Shown: piece by piece, positions 34,375 through 42,779 of the stretch
Layout: each line of letters begins with the position of its first letter
Position numbering within the stretch: the first letter of the stretch is position 1
NCBI RefSeq assembly: GCF_018390645.1
Contig: NZ_JAHBGC010000029.1
Location: 124,001 to 188,000 of the forward strand
Length of the DNA stretch: 64,000 nt
Direction: 5' to 3'
Source: Ancylobacter dichloromethanicus
Lineage (GTDB): Bacteria; Pseudomonadota; Alphaproteobacteria; Rhizobiales; Xanthobacteraceae
Program-made: the position numbers and the translations under genes
Notes under the pieces: model-generated
What the model saw: the letters and a program-made list of their open reading frames with translations, nothing else
Told to the model about the DNA's origin: nothing
Database searches by the model: none

Positions 34375-35313
34375 ATGGTTCGCTACACGCTCCGCCAACT
34401 CGGCTATTTCCGCGCCGTCGCCGAACAGGGCGGCATCGCGCCGGCGGCGCGGGCGCTCAACATCTCCCAGCCCTCGATCGCGCAGGCGCTGCAGAAGCTC
34501 GAGGGCGCTCTGGGCCTGACCCTGTTCGAGCGCCACCACGCGCGCGGGCTGACGCTGACGCTGCAGGGGCGGCTGTTTCTGCAGCATGCGGCGGCGCTGG
34601 CGGCCGGCGCCGAGCAGGTCGAGCGCGAGGCGCGGGCGCTGGCGGCGGAAACGGCGGGGGAGATAAGGCTCGGTGTCTTCCGCACCCTCGCCCCGTTCTA
34701 CGCCGCCGAGCTGATACGCGGCTTCGCGCAGCAGGCGCCCGGCGTCGTAGTCCGCCCCGCCGAAATGGCGCTGACCGAGCTGGCCGAGGCGCTGCGCGCG
34801 GGCGAGATCGACCTCGCCCTGACCTATGACCGCGGCGCCGACCTCGCCGATCTGACGGTCCTTGAACTCGCCGCGCTGAAGCCGGTTGTGGTGGTGGCGG
34901 CCGACCATCCTCTGGCCGCGCGCGGCGCGGTGACATGGGGAGAGCTGGCGCGCGAGCCCTATGTGATGCTCGATGGGCCGGGCAGCCGGGCCTATTTCGA
35001 GGACTTGCTGGCGGAGGGCGGCATTGCCCCGCCGGTCGCCTATGTCTCCACCTCGCTGGAGGCGGTGCGCAGCGCGGTGGCGGCGGGCTTCGGCTTCACA
35101 TTGCTGGTGATGCGCCCGCCCTCCGACATCACCTATGACGGGCGGCGGGTGACGACGCTGCCGATCGACGGCCCGGTGCGGGCGCTGCGCATCGTGCTCG
35201 CCGCGCGCTACGCTGCGCCGCGCGGCCTGCTGCGGCGATTCGCCGACCATGCCGCGCGCTATTTCGACGGCCAGGCGGCAGTCGAGACTTTGGCACGGAG
35301 AGCGGACGAATGA
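34375..35313 (+). CDS. LysR-family transcriptional regulator
   Basis: A 312-residue LysR protein: helix-turn-helix in the first 60 residues (LRQLGYFRAVAEQGGIAPAARALNISQPSIAQALQKLE), then the co-inducer domain (GEIRLGVFRTLAPFYAAELI, LDGPGSRAYFEDLL). It belongs to the branch that often controls amino acid, hydantoin or nitrogen-compound catabolism. A TTG at 34366 is an alternative start three codons upstream. It overlaps the following hydrolase by 4 bases (ATGA) and is divergent from the Rieske oxygenase, so it probably regulates both. Confidence 0.88.
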   Translation: MVRYTLRQLGYFRAVAEQGGIAPAARALNISQPSIAQALQKLEGALGLTLFERHHARGLTLTLQGRLFLQHAAALAAGAEQVEREARALAAETAGEIRLGVFRTLAPFYAAELIRGFAQQAPGVVVRPAEMALTELAEALRAGEIDLALTYDRGADLADLTVLELAALKPVVVVAADHPLAARGAVTWGELAREPYVMLDGPGSRAYFEDLLAEGGIAPPVAYVSTSLEAVRSAVAAGFGFTLLVMRPPSDITYDGRRVTTLPIDGPVRALRIVLAARYAAPRGLLRRFADHAARYFDGQAAVETLARRADE

Positions 35314-36560
35314 ACCAGCAGACCGGCAATATGCGCGTCGATGGCGGGCGGCTGTGGAGCAGCCTGATGGAGATGGCGCAGATCGGCCCCGGCCTTGCCG
35401 GCGGCAACAACCGGCAGGCGCTGACCGATGCCGACCGCGAGGGCCGCCTGCTGTTCCAGCGCTGGTGCGAAGAGGCGGGCCTCACCGTCGGGGTCGACGC
35501 CATGGGCTCGATGTTCGCCCGCCGCGAAGGGACGGACGCCGACGCGCTGCCGATCCTCGTCGGCTCGCATCTCGACACCCAGCCGACCGGGGGCAAGTAT
35601 GACGGCGTGCTCGGCGTGCTGGCGGCGCTGGAGGTGGTGCGCACCCTGAACGACCTCGGCCTGCGCACGCGGCGGCCGGTGGAGGTGGTGAACTGGACCA
35701 ATGAGGAAGGCTCGCGCTTTCCCCCGGCGATGATCGCCTCCGGCGTCTATGCCGGCGTCCACACGCTGGACTGGGCGTATGAGCGCACCGACGCCGACGG
35801 GCGGCGCTTCGGCGACGAGCTGGAGCGCATCGGCTTCAAGGGCGAGGAGCCGGTGGGCCAGCGCAAGGGCCACGCCTATTTCGAGCTGCATATCGAGCAG
35901 GGGCCGATCCTGGAGGAGGAAGGCGTCGACATCGGCATCGTCACCCATGGCCAGGGGTTGCGCTGGGTCGAGGTGACGCTGACCGGGCGCGAGGCGCACA
36001 CCGGCACCACGCCGATGGACCGCCGGCTGAATGCCAGCCTCGGCGCGGCCCGCATCATCGACCGCATCGAGACGATCACCCGCGCCCATGGGCCGAAGGC
36101 GGTGGGCGCGGTGGGGCAGCTGGTGTTCGCGCCGAACTCGCGCAACATCCTGCCCGGCAAGGTGGTGTTCACCGCCGATCTGCGCCATCCCGAACGGGCG
36201 GCGCTGAATTCCATGGCGGAGGCGGTGAAAGAGGCCGCGCGCGAGATCGCCGCCGCGCTCGGCATCGGCGTGTCGATCGAGGAAGTGGGCGCCTTCGACC
36301 CCACCGCCTTCGACGAGGGATTGCTGGCGGGGCTGCGCGCGGCGGCGGAGCGGCTCGGCTATTCCCACCGCGACATGGTATCGGGCGCCGGGCACGATGC
36401 CTGCTGGGTGGCGAAGACCATGCCCTCCGCCATGCTCTTCTGCCCCTGCGTCGACGGGCTCAGCCACAATGAGGCGGAAGAGATCACCCCGGAATGGGCC
36501 AGCGCCGGCGCCGACGTGCTGCTGCAGGCGGTGCTGCAGGCCGCCGAAGTGGCGGAATAG
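35310..36560 (+). CDS. Zn-dependent N-carbamoyl-L-amino-acid / ureido hydrolase
   Basis: A 416-residue M20-fold amidohydrolase of the allantoate amidohydrolase, beta-ureidopropionase and N-carbamoylase group. Metal ligands are visible in VGSHLDTQPTGGKYDGVLGVLAALE (His87, Asp98), NWTNEEGSRFPP (Glu132-Glu133), ELHIEQGP (His) and the C-terminal CPCVDGLSHNEAEE (His). GREAHTGTTPMDRR is the dimer-domain substrate loop. The enzyme removes a carbamoyl group from an N-carbamoyl amino acid or related ureide, releasing ammonia and CO2. Which substrate is used cannot be told. It is co-translated with the LysR regulator. Confidence 0.85.
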   Translation: MNQQTGNMRVDGGRLWSSLMEMAQIGPGLAGGNNRQALTDADREGRLLFQRWCEEAGLTVGVDAMGSMFARREGTDADALPILVGSHLDTQPTGGKYDGVLGVLAALEVVRTLNDLGLRTRRPVEVVNWTNEEGSRFPPAMIASGVYAGVHTLDWAYERTDADGRRFGDELERIGFKGEEPVGQRKGHAYFELHIEQGPILEEEGVDIGIVTHGQGLRWVEVTLTGREAHTGTTPMDRRLNASLGAARIIDRIETITRAHGPKAVGAVGQLVFAPNSRNILPGKVVFTADLRHPERAALNSMAEAVKEAAREIAAALGIGVSIEEVGAFDPTAFDEGLLAGLRAAAERLGYSHRDMVSGAGHDACWVAKTMPSAMLFCPCVDGLSHNEAEEITPEWASAGADVLLQAVLQAAEVAE

Positions 36561-36587
36561 GCGCCGCGCCGCGCTCCCTTGCCTCAT

Positions 36588-36606
36588 GCCCGGGCTTGAC
36601 CCGGGC
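36588..36606. repeat. Dispersed intergenic palindrome, copy 2 (sister form)
   Basis: GCCCGGG-CTTGA-CCCGGGC, 28 bases past the hydrolase stop. Together with copy 3 it makes a pair of hairpins between convergent genes that may act as terminators. Confidence 0.65.
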
Positions 36607-36674
36607 ACCCGGAGCGGCGGGGCCTTTCGCGGCGGGAGTTTCGCGATCAGCCGTGCGCGGACGTAAAGGCTGGG

Positions 36675-36695
36675 TCCCCGGGCCACGCCCGGGGA
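36675..36695. repeat. Dispersed intergenic palindrome, copy 3
   Basis: TCCCCGGG-CCACG-CCCGGGGA, with the same arms as the copy at 9054-9074 and similar flanks (ggat, then aaggg or gaggg). It ends 13 bases before the convergent kinase stop codon. Confidence 0.7.
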
Positions 36696-36708
36696 TAAGG
36701 GTGGGCGC

Positions 36709-37416
36709 TCAGGGTTTGCGCCAGAGCGCGGCGCCGCCGGTGAGGCCGGCGTCGTTGTCGGCGAGGCTGACATTGGCCGGCAGATCGATCTCGACATGCT
36801 TGGCGTTGCCGCCGCCGAGATAGAGATGGTCGTAGTGCAGCAGCACGTAGAGCAGCTCGATCACCCGCTGGACATGGTGGTTCCAGTGCTTCTTGCCGTG
36901 CTTCTCATAGGCGGCGACGCCGAGATATTCGTCATAGGTCAGGTTGTCGTGCACCGGATGGTGCGCCAGCTCCATATGCGGCATCAGATCGCCATCGCGG
37001 AACAGCGCGGTGCCGGCACCGGTGCCGAGGGTGAGCACCATTTCCACCCCCTTGCCGGAAACGATGCCGTAGCCCTGCATCTCGGCATCGTTGATCAGCC
37101 GCGCCGGGGCGCCGAGGCGGGCCGACAACGTGTCGGCGAGCGCGAATCCCTCCCACAGCTCGGTGCCGAGATTGGGCGCGGTCAGTACCTTGCCGTTGCG
37201 CACCACGCCGGGAAAGCCGATCGAGATCCGGTCGAAGGCGGGGTGCTTGGCCGCCATGCCGGCATAGGCCTCGACAAGGACCTGCGGCGGGCAGGGATGG
37301 GGCGTGTCGACCCGCTCGCGCTCCGAGATCATGGTGCCGTGGTCGTCGATGACCGCGCATTTCAGCCCGGTGCCGCCGACGTCGATCGCGAGAATGCCCG
37401 CCGCCTTGTCCGTCAT
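36709..37416 (-). CDS. ppgK: ROK-family kinase, polyphosphate glucokinase-like
   Basis: A 235-residue ROK-fold sugar kinase. The phosphate loop is LAIDVGGTGLKCAVID near residue 9, the sugar-binding region is INDAEMQGYG (a variant of the usual NDAD/NDAN) near residue 128 and the second phosphate loop is LTLGTGAGTALFRDG. The short length and the ELAHHPVHDNLTYDEYLG segment fit the polyphosphate glucokinase branch, which phosphorylates glucose with polyphosphate or ATP. It lies downstream of the glucoamylase gene on the same strand and would trap the glucose that enzyme frees. The phosphate donor is inferred from family resemblance only. Confidence 0.8.
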   Translation of the reverse strand: MTDKAAGILAIDVGGTGLKCAVIDDHGTMISERERVDTPHPCPPQVLVEAYAGMAAKHPAFDRISIGFPGVVRNGKVLTAPNLGTELWEGFALADTLSARLGAPARLINDAEMQGYGIVSGKGVEMVLTLGTGAGTALFRDGDLMPHMELAHHPVHDNLTYDEYLGVAAYEKHGKKHWNHHVQRVIELLYVLLHYDHLYLGGGNAKHVEIDLPANVSLADNDAGLTGGAALWRKP

Positions 37417-37435
37417 GTCGTGCTCTCCTGGAGGC

Positions 37436-37467
37436 CCCCCGATCGGGCAAAATCGCCCGATCGGGGG
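37436..37467. repeat. Long inverted repeat between the glucoamylase and kinase genes
   Basis: CCCCCGATCGGGC (37436-37448) and GCCCGATCGGGGG (37455-37467) are perfect 13-base arms with an AAAATC loop, flanked by AAAAAC. They lie 20 bases upstream of the kinase start. Because both genes read leftward, the stem would form in the leader of the kinase mRNA or at the end of the glucoamylase mRNA. Confidence 0.65.
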
Positions 37468-37496
37468 AAAAACGCTCCATCATCAATACATTGGAA

Positions 37497-37538
37497 CATT
37501 TCCCCGATGCGACAGTCGATCCGTCATCGTGGAAAATG
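37497..37538. repeat. Imperfect inverted repeat sharing a core with the 14.1 kb repeat
   Basis: CATTTCCCCGATG (37497-37509) and CATCGTGGAAAATG (37525-37538) pair imperfectly. The core catttccccgat is identical to that at 14160-14171, so this is likely a diverged member of the same intergenic repeat family. It lies just after the glucoamylase stop. Confidence 0.5.
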
Positions 37539-37540
37539 CG

Positions 37541-40039
37541 CTAGCTCGACGCCTTCGCCGGCTCGGCGAAACGCCGGCTCACCTCATGCTCGTCCTCGTC
37601 GGCGCTGGCGTGGAACAGCGTGCCGTCGCCATCGACGGTGACGGAGAAGTCCTCGCCCTCCCACGTCCCGGCCTCGGGCCAGAAGAAGGTGAAGCGCAGG
37701 TGCCGGCCATGCTGCCTGACAGTGGTCGGCAGGTCGGCGATGTGGAAGCCGAAGCCGGAGGGCCGCGTCGGCGTGTCCTGCGTCGTGGTCCAGCCATCGA
37801 GCGACCAGTGGATGATCGCCGGCGCCGGCAGCTCCACCCGCAAGGCGAGGCCGGCGGGCACGGAACGCAGCTTCTGGTTGAAGTGCCAGAGCCGGCGCGG
37901 CGAGGTCACCTTGTCGACCAGATAGCGCTGGACGGTCTGCGGCGGGGTGTCGAACACCTTGCCGTCATGCAGCGAGCGCATCAGCTTGATGTGCTCGGAA
38001 TGGGCCCAGACCAGCGGCATGGCGCTGCCCGAGGGGCGGCCCTTGAACAGCTCCCGCTCGGGAATGTCGTCCTGGTCCCATACCTGCTCGGGCAGCAGGC
38101 CGCCCGGGCCGGCGCAATCCTCCAGCGTGACCAGCAACTGCTCGGCGCGCACCAGATTGCCGGCGGCGATCTCGTAATGGGCGCGCTCGCCGGTGAGCAG
38201 CGGCCAGGCCCGGCCGACGCCGGTGCCGTCGAAAGGCGCGCCGTCCTCGTGCTCGCCATAGCCGTCGCCATTGTAGCGGTACCAGACCGGCCCCTGCGGC
38301 AGTTCCACCTTGAGGATGGCGTCGATGGCCTTGATGGTGGCGAGGATGCGCGGATCGTCCGGCGCGCGCAGGCCGAAACGCACCAGCGCCAGCGCGTCAG
38401 GCGAGATGAGCTGCGCCGCCGGCTGGTCGGTATCGGCCGGCGGGCGGTTCTTCACCGGCACGAAGCCGTCGAGCGGCGAGGCCGCGTCCGCCGTTTCCGG
38501 CGGGGCGACGCGCACATAATAGCCCTCGATCCCGAGCCGGTCGGCGAGATCGGTGCCGGTGGCGAAGGTCCAGTGCTCGATCGAATCGTTCCAGGCGTCG
38601 GCCTTCTCGCGCAGATACTGCGCCCGCTCCTTGTGGCCGAACTGGTCCATCATGTCGGCGGCGGCCAGCAGGGCGGCGATTTCCGCCGCCAGGGTGAAGG
38701 GCGAATAGCCGGCATCCTCCTCCCAGCGGTCCTGCCCGGTGACCGGGCCGTTGAGAACGATGAAGCGGGCGGCGCGCTCGATCATGTCCATGTAGGATTC
38801 AAGCTCGCCATGGGCGAAATGGCCGCCGCGGCGGATCATGTCGGCGAGCAGGATGGGGAAGGCGCACTCGTCCATCTGCACGCCGCCCCAATAGGGCACG
38901 CCGTCGAGCCAGACATTCTGCGACCAGTGGCCGTCCGGCTCCTGGATCGCGCGCAGATAGCCCAGCACCGCCTTCGCCTCCTCCGAGGCGCCGGCCGCGA
39001 GCAGGCCGCCAGCGTTCTCCACCAGGTCGCGCGGCCACACCAGATGGTAGCCGCCGATGTCCTCGTCGCCCTTGTTGAAGCCCCAGGGAATGGAGAGGCT
39101 GGCGATGATGGCGCCGGGCACCGAGTCGGGCTGGTGGGTGGCGAGCACGATGGTGCTGGCACGGTAGGTGTTGATGTTGGAGCGGTTCTGCGGGTGGTCG
39201 AGCGGCAGCAGCGTGCCCTGCCAGGCGCGCCAGCCCTGCACGAAGGTGCGGCGCAGTTCCTCGAAGCCTTCCTTCAGGCTGGAGACGGCGCGGAACCCGG
39301 CCTCCTCCGGCCGGGCGCCGAAGCCGAGCGCGACCAGCATCTCGCCGTCGCAGGCGGCAAGGTCGATCTCGGCGGCGAGCGCGATATTGCCGGATTCGGC
39401 GCGGCGGTAGCGCTCGTCCAGTGCGCCGTTTCGACTGAGCTGCTGCCAGCCGTCGGAGGTGCCGACATAGCCCACCGAGCGCGCCTTCCACGGCACCGAG
39501 CAGGCCAGCGCCAGCGACTGGCCGCGGCGGCCGGAGGCGAACACCATCGGCGTGCCCTTGTAGTCGCCGACCCAGCCTGTGTTGTCGGCCCCCACATTGA
39601 TGAGGTGCGGCGCCAGCAGCGCGAACAGGCGGTAATCGGAGATGTCGCCGATCAGCGCCTCGAAGGTGATCTTCTGGATCAGCACCTCGCGGCGCGGATC
39701 GGTGAGGATCTGCTTCTGGATGCGCCAGCGCCCGTCATTGGCGGTGTTGAGCAGGTGATAGGCCGGCACGCCGTGTTCGAGCACGCCGACCTCGTGATCG
39801 GCATCGCGCTTCTCCTCGGCGAAATAGCCGTCCGGCCCGGTGACCAGAAAGCCGAAATCGCGGGTGCAGGCGGTGTCGACGCGGGGGTAGTAGATCTCGT
39901 TGAGGATGCCGTGGCTCAGGGTGAACCAGAGCCGGCTCGCCGCGGTGCGCGCCGTGCCGACACCGACCTTGGCGCTCGACGTCCAGCGAGCGGGGCCCCC
40001 GGGGCCGCCCGGCGGTGTCAGATCTCCATCGTCGCTCAT
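37541..40039 (-). CDS. GH15 glucoamylase / glucodextranase-like enzyme, cytoplasmic
   Basis: This 832-residue protein has an N-terminal glucodextranase-type beta-sandwich domain (residues about 15-290; SRLWFTLSHGILNEIYYPRVD is the entry motif), a GH15 (alpha/alpha)6 barrel (about 300-720) and a short C-terminal beta domain. Catalytic glutamates are expected in RWEEDAGYSPFTLAAE and GLLPEQVWDQDDIP; GGYHLVWPRDLV is the family signature. No signal peptide is present, so it works in the cytoplasm, releasing glucose from glycogen-derived oligosaccharides, trehalose or dextrins. The ATG at 40039 with a GGGGGAAG site was chosen over the open frame reaching 40252. It is followed by the ROK kinase gene, suggesting linked release and phosphorylation of glucose. 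Confidence 0.88.
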   Translation of the reverse strand: MSDDGDLTPPGGPGGPARWTSSAKVGVGTARTAASRLWFTLSHGILNEIYYPRVDTACTRDFGFLVTGPDGYFAEEKRDADHEVGVLEHGVPAYHLLNTANDGRWRIQKQILTDPRREVLIQKITFEALIGDISDYRLFALLAPHLINVGADNTGWVGDYKGTPMVFASGRRGQSLALACSVPWKARSVGYVGTSDGWQQLSRNGALDERYRRAESGNIALAAEIDLAACDGEMLVALGFGARPEEAGFRAVSSLKEGFEELRRTFVQGWRAWQGTLLPLDHPQNRSNINTYRASTIVLATHQPDSVPGAIIASLSIPWGFNKGDEDIGGYHLVWPRDLVENAGGLLAAGASEEAKAVLGYLRAIQEPDGHWSQNVWLDGVPYWGGVQMDECAFPILLADMIRRGGHFAHGELESYMDMIERAARFIVLNGPVTGQDRWEEDAGYSPFTLAAEIAALLAAADMMDQFGHKERAQYLREKADAWNDSIEHWTFATGTDLADRLGIEGYYVRVAPPETADAASPLDGFVPVKNRPPADTDQPAAQLISPDALALVRFGLRAPDDPRILATIKAIDAILKVELPQGPVWYRYNGDGYGEHEDGAPFDGTGVGRAWPLLTGERAHYEIAAGNLVRAEQLLVTLEDCAGPGGLLPEQVWDQDDIPERELFKGRPSGSAMPLVWAHSEHIKLMRSLHDGKVFDTPPQTVQRYLVDKVTSPRRLWHFNQKLRSVPAGLALRVELPAPAIIHWSLDGWTTTQDTPTRPSGFGFHIADLPTTVRQHGRHLRFTFFWPEAGTWEGEDFSVTVDGDGTLFHASADEDEHEVSRRFAEPAKASS

Positions 40040-40566
40040 CGCTTCCCCCTGACGCGCCCTGAGAACGGGCGATCTCTCATTCTGAGGGGCGGGCCGAATC
40101 CGGCACGCGGCACCCCCAGGCACCACGCCGGAAACCTGCGAGAGATTTGCTGTGCGGTCAATCGGGCATCGGCCTCGCCCGGCGCTCCGGCGCCCGCGCG
40201 CCCCGCCGGCACCCGAGGAGGCCGGTGGGTGGCGATGACGTGCGCACGTCAAACCACCTCATTCCGCTGCGCGCCGCCCGGCCGTCAGCGGCCGTCACGG
40301 AGGGCGCGCCTGACGCCCGCCGACACGCCGGGCGCGCCGAAACGCGCGAATGATCCGGTCACGCGGCCCGTTCACGACCCGTTGAACGCGGAGGCGGCCC
40401 GGTCCGCTGCGCCGCCTCCGCTCCGGGCCGGGCTCGGGGGGTCGGGAAGGGAGTGACGTACGTACATCATGTTTCCCCTTGAAGGCGACGCGAGAACTCC
40501 GTTACGTTACGGACAGCCAATCAAAAGAACAGAATTGTTGGCCGGCTTGCCGGTCGGGAGGAAAAC
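40040..40566. promoter_or_regulatory. Divergent promoter region of the glucoamylase gene and the sugar operon
   Basis: 527 bases without a supported gene. Close to the sugar operon there are the palindrome GTACGTAC (40458-40465) and a near-palindrome TCCGT-TACGT-TACGGA (40498-40513). A purine-rich GGGAGG site (40557-40562) lies just before the start codon at 40567. No regulator gene adjoins the operon, so these are the only visible candidates for control. Confidence 0.45.
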
Positions 40567-41625
40567 ATGCGGACCATCAAGGGGCCGGGCCTGTTTCTGG
40601 CCCAGTTCATCGGCACTGACGCGCCGTTCGACAGCTGGCACAACATCACACGCTGGGCCGCCGAGTGCGGCTATGAGGGCGTGCAGGTGCCGACCAGCGA
40701 CCCGCGCATTCTCGATCTCGACCAGGCGGCCGCCTCGCGCGACTGGTGCTCGGAATGGGCCGGGCAGGGGTCGCAGAACGGTGTCGTGGTCACTGAACTG
40801 TCCACCCACCTGCAGGGGCAGCTGGTGGCGGTCCACCCCGCCTATGACGCGATGTTCGACGGCTTCGCGGCGCCCGAGGTGCGCGGCAACCCCGCCGCGC
40901 GGCAGCAATGGGCGGTCGACCAGATGAAGAAGGCGCTCACCGCCTCGAAGCATCTCGGCCTCACCGCCATGGTGACGTTCTCCGGCGCGCTGGCCTGGCC
41001 CTATGTGTACCCGTGGCCGCAGCGTCCGGCCGGGCTGGTGGAGGAGGCCTTCGACGAACTGGCCCGCCGCTGGCGCCCGCTGCTCGACGTCGCCGACGAA
41101 TGCGGCGTCGACCTGTGCTTCGAGATTCATCCGGGCGAGGATCTGCACGACGGCGACACGTTCGAGATGTTCCTGGAGCGGGTCGATAATCATCCGCGCG
41201 CCAAGATGCTCTACGACCCCTCGCACTATGTGCTGCAGCAGCTCGACTATCTCGACCATCTCGACATCTATGCCGAGCGCATCGGCATGTTCCATGTGAA
41301 GGACGCCGAGTTCAACCCGACCGGCCGCAAGGGCGTCTATGGCGGCTACCAGCCCTGGCTGAAGCGGGCCGGGCGGTTCCGCAGCCCCGGCGACGGGCAG
41401 GTCGATTTCAGCGCCATCTTCTCCAAGCTCGCGGCGATGGATTTCGACGGCTGGGCGGTGGTCGAATGGGAATGCTGCCTCAAGCATCCCGAGGACGGCG
41501 CGCGCGAGGGTGCCGATTTCGTGCGGAGCCACATCATCCGCGTCACCGAGAAGGCGTTCGACGATTTCGCCGCCGGCGCCACCGACCGGAACGCCAATCG
41601 CGCCCTGCTGGGGCTCGACCGATGA
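40567..41625 (+). CDS. Sugar phosphate isomerase/epimerase-like TIM-barrel protein
   Basis: A 352-residue AP-endonuclease-2/xylose-isomerase-like TIM barrel (IolE/IolH-type superfamily). Metal-binding residues are visible in DLCFEIHPGED (Glu), MLYDPSHYVLQ (Asp, His), FHVKDAEF (His, Asp) and WAVVEWECC (Glu). Such enzymes isomerise or epimerise keto-sugars or inositol derivatives. GGGAGGAAAAC precedes the ATG. It is the first gene of a five-gene operon with an oxidoreductase and an ABC importer, so it acts on the imported compound or its oxidised form. The substrate is not identifiable from sequence. Confidence 0.85.
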   Translation: MRTIKGPGLFLAQFIGTDAPFDSWHNITRWAAECGYEGVQVPTSDPRILDLDQAAASRDWCSEWAGQGSQNGVVVTELSTHLQGQLVAVHPAYDAMFDGFAAPEVRGNPAARQQWAVDQMKKALTASKHLGLTAMVTFSGALAWPYVYPWPQRPAGLVEEAFDELARRWRPLLDVADECGVDLCFEIHPGEDLHDGDTFEMFLERVDNHPRAKMLYDPSHYVLQQLDYLDHLDIYAERIGMFHVKDAEFNPTGRKGVYGGYQPWLKRAGRFRSPGDGQVDFSAIFSKLAAMDFDGWAVVEWECCLKHPEDGAREGADFVRSHIIRVTEKAFDDFAAGATDRNANRALLGLDR

Positions 41626-42779
41626 GCGGCGGTTCCCCCACGCCTCATGCCCCGCTGCGCCTCGGCATGGTCGGCGGCGGCGCGGGCGCCTTCATCGGCG
41701 CGGTGCACCGCATCGCCGCCCGGCTCGACGGCGAGTTTCAGCTCGTTGCCGGCGCGCTCTCCTCCACCCCGGAAAAGTCCCGCGCCTCGGCTGAGGCGCT
41801 AGGGATTGCTCGCGCCTATGACGACTATCTCGCCATGGCCAAGGGCGAGGCGCGGCGCAAGGACGGCATCGACGCGGTGGCGATCGTCACCCCCAACCAC
41901 ATGCATGCCGGCCCGGCGATCGAATTTCTCAAGCGCGGCATCCATGTCATCTGCGACAAGCCGCTGACCGCGACCATGGCCGAGGCGAGGAAGCTGGCCA
42001 AGGTGGCTTCAACGGCCGACGCGCTGTTCGTGCTGACCCACAACTACACCGGCTATCCGATGATCCGGCAGGCCCGCGCCATGGTGGCGGCGGGCGAGAT
42101 CGGCCGCCTCCGCCTCGTGCAGGTGGAATATGTGCAGGACTGGCTGACCGAGGCGGCGGAGAAGGCCGGCTCCAAGCAGGCGGAATGGCGCACCGACCCC
42201 GAGCGCTCCGGCGCCGGCGGGGCGACGGGGGACATCGGCACCCATGCCTACAACCTCGCCTGCTTCGTCTCCGGCCTGACGCCTGAGGCGCTGGCGGCGG
42301 ACCTCTCCATCTTCGTGCCCGGCCGCGCGCTGGACGATAACGCCCATGTGCTGCTGCGCTTCGAGGGCGGGGCGCGCGGCATGCTGTGGGCGAGCCAGGT
42401 GGCGCCCGGCAACGAGAACGGGCTGCGGCTGCGCCTCTATGGCGACAAGGGCGGGCTGGAATGGGCGCAGGAGGACCCGAACTATCTCTGGCACGCCCCC
42501 TTCGGCGAGCCGCGCCGGCGCATCACCCGCAACGGCGCGGGAGCCGGCCCCGAGGCCGGCCGGGTCTCGCGCATTCCGCCCGGCCATCCCGAGGGCTATC
42601 TCGAAGGCTTCGCCAATATCTATGCCGAGGCGGCGCGCGCCATCCGCGCCCACCGGAAGGGCGAGCCGGCGCCGGAGGACGTCGTCTTCCCCACATTGGC
42701 GGACGGGCTGGCCGGCATGCGTTTTGTGGAAGCCTGCGTGCAGTCCTCCCGGCGCAATGCCGGCTGGGTGACGCTGTGA
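41622..42779 (+). CDS. Gfo/Idh/MocA-family NAD(P)-dependent oxidoreductase
   Basis: A 385-residue sugar or cyclitol dehydrogenase. The Rossmann motif is [17 protein letters not shown] (residues about 14-30); [15 protein letters not shown] and [17 protein letters not shown] hold the conserved EKP-like lysine (here DKP), and [14 protein letters not shown] holds the active-site histidine. The start overlaps the previous stop by 4 bases (ATGA). It probably oxidises the sugar or polyol brought in by the adjacent importer and works together with the isomerase-like enzyme. Confidence 0.9.
   Translation: MSGGSPTPHAPLRLGMVGGGAGAFIGAVHRIAARLDGEFQLVAGALSSTPEKSRASAEALGIARAYDDYLAMAKGEARRKDGIDAVAIVTPNHMHAGPAIEFLKRGIHVICDKPLTATMAEARKLAKVASTADALFVLTHNYTGYPMIRQARAMVAAGEIGRLRLVQVEYVQDWLTEAAEKAGSKQAEWRTDPERSGAGGATGDIGTHAYNLACFVSGLTPEALAADLSIFVPGRALDDNAHVLLRFEGGARGMLWASQVAPGNENGLRLRLYGDKGGLEWAQEDPNYLWHAPFGEPRRRITRNGAGAGPEAGRVSRIPPGHPEGYLEGFANIYAEAARAIRAHRKGEPAPEDVVFPTLADGLAGMRFVEACVQSSRRNAGWVTL

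Noticed and set aside
37304-40456. A 1050-codon plus-strand open frame opposite the glucoamylase and kinase genes
   Set aside because: It is the antisense shadow of two well-supported genes, with no recognisable motif or ribosome site.
40040-40566. Riboswitch or small gene in the 527-base gap
   Set aside because: No conserved aptamer core was recognised, and the frames present are antisense or promoter-region artefacts.
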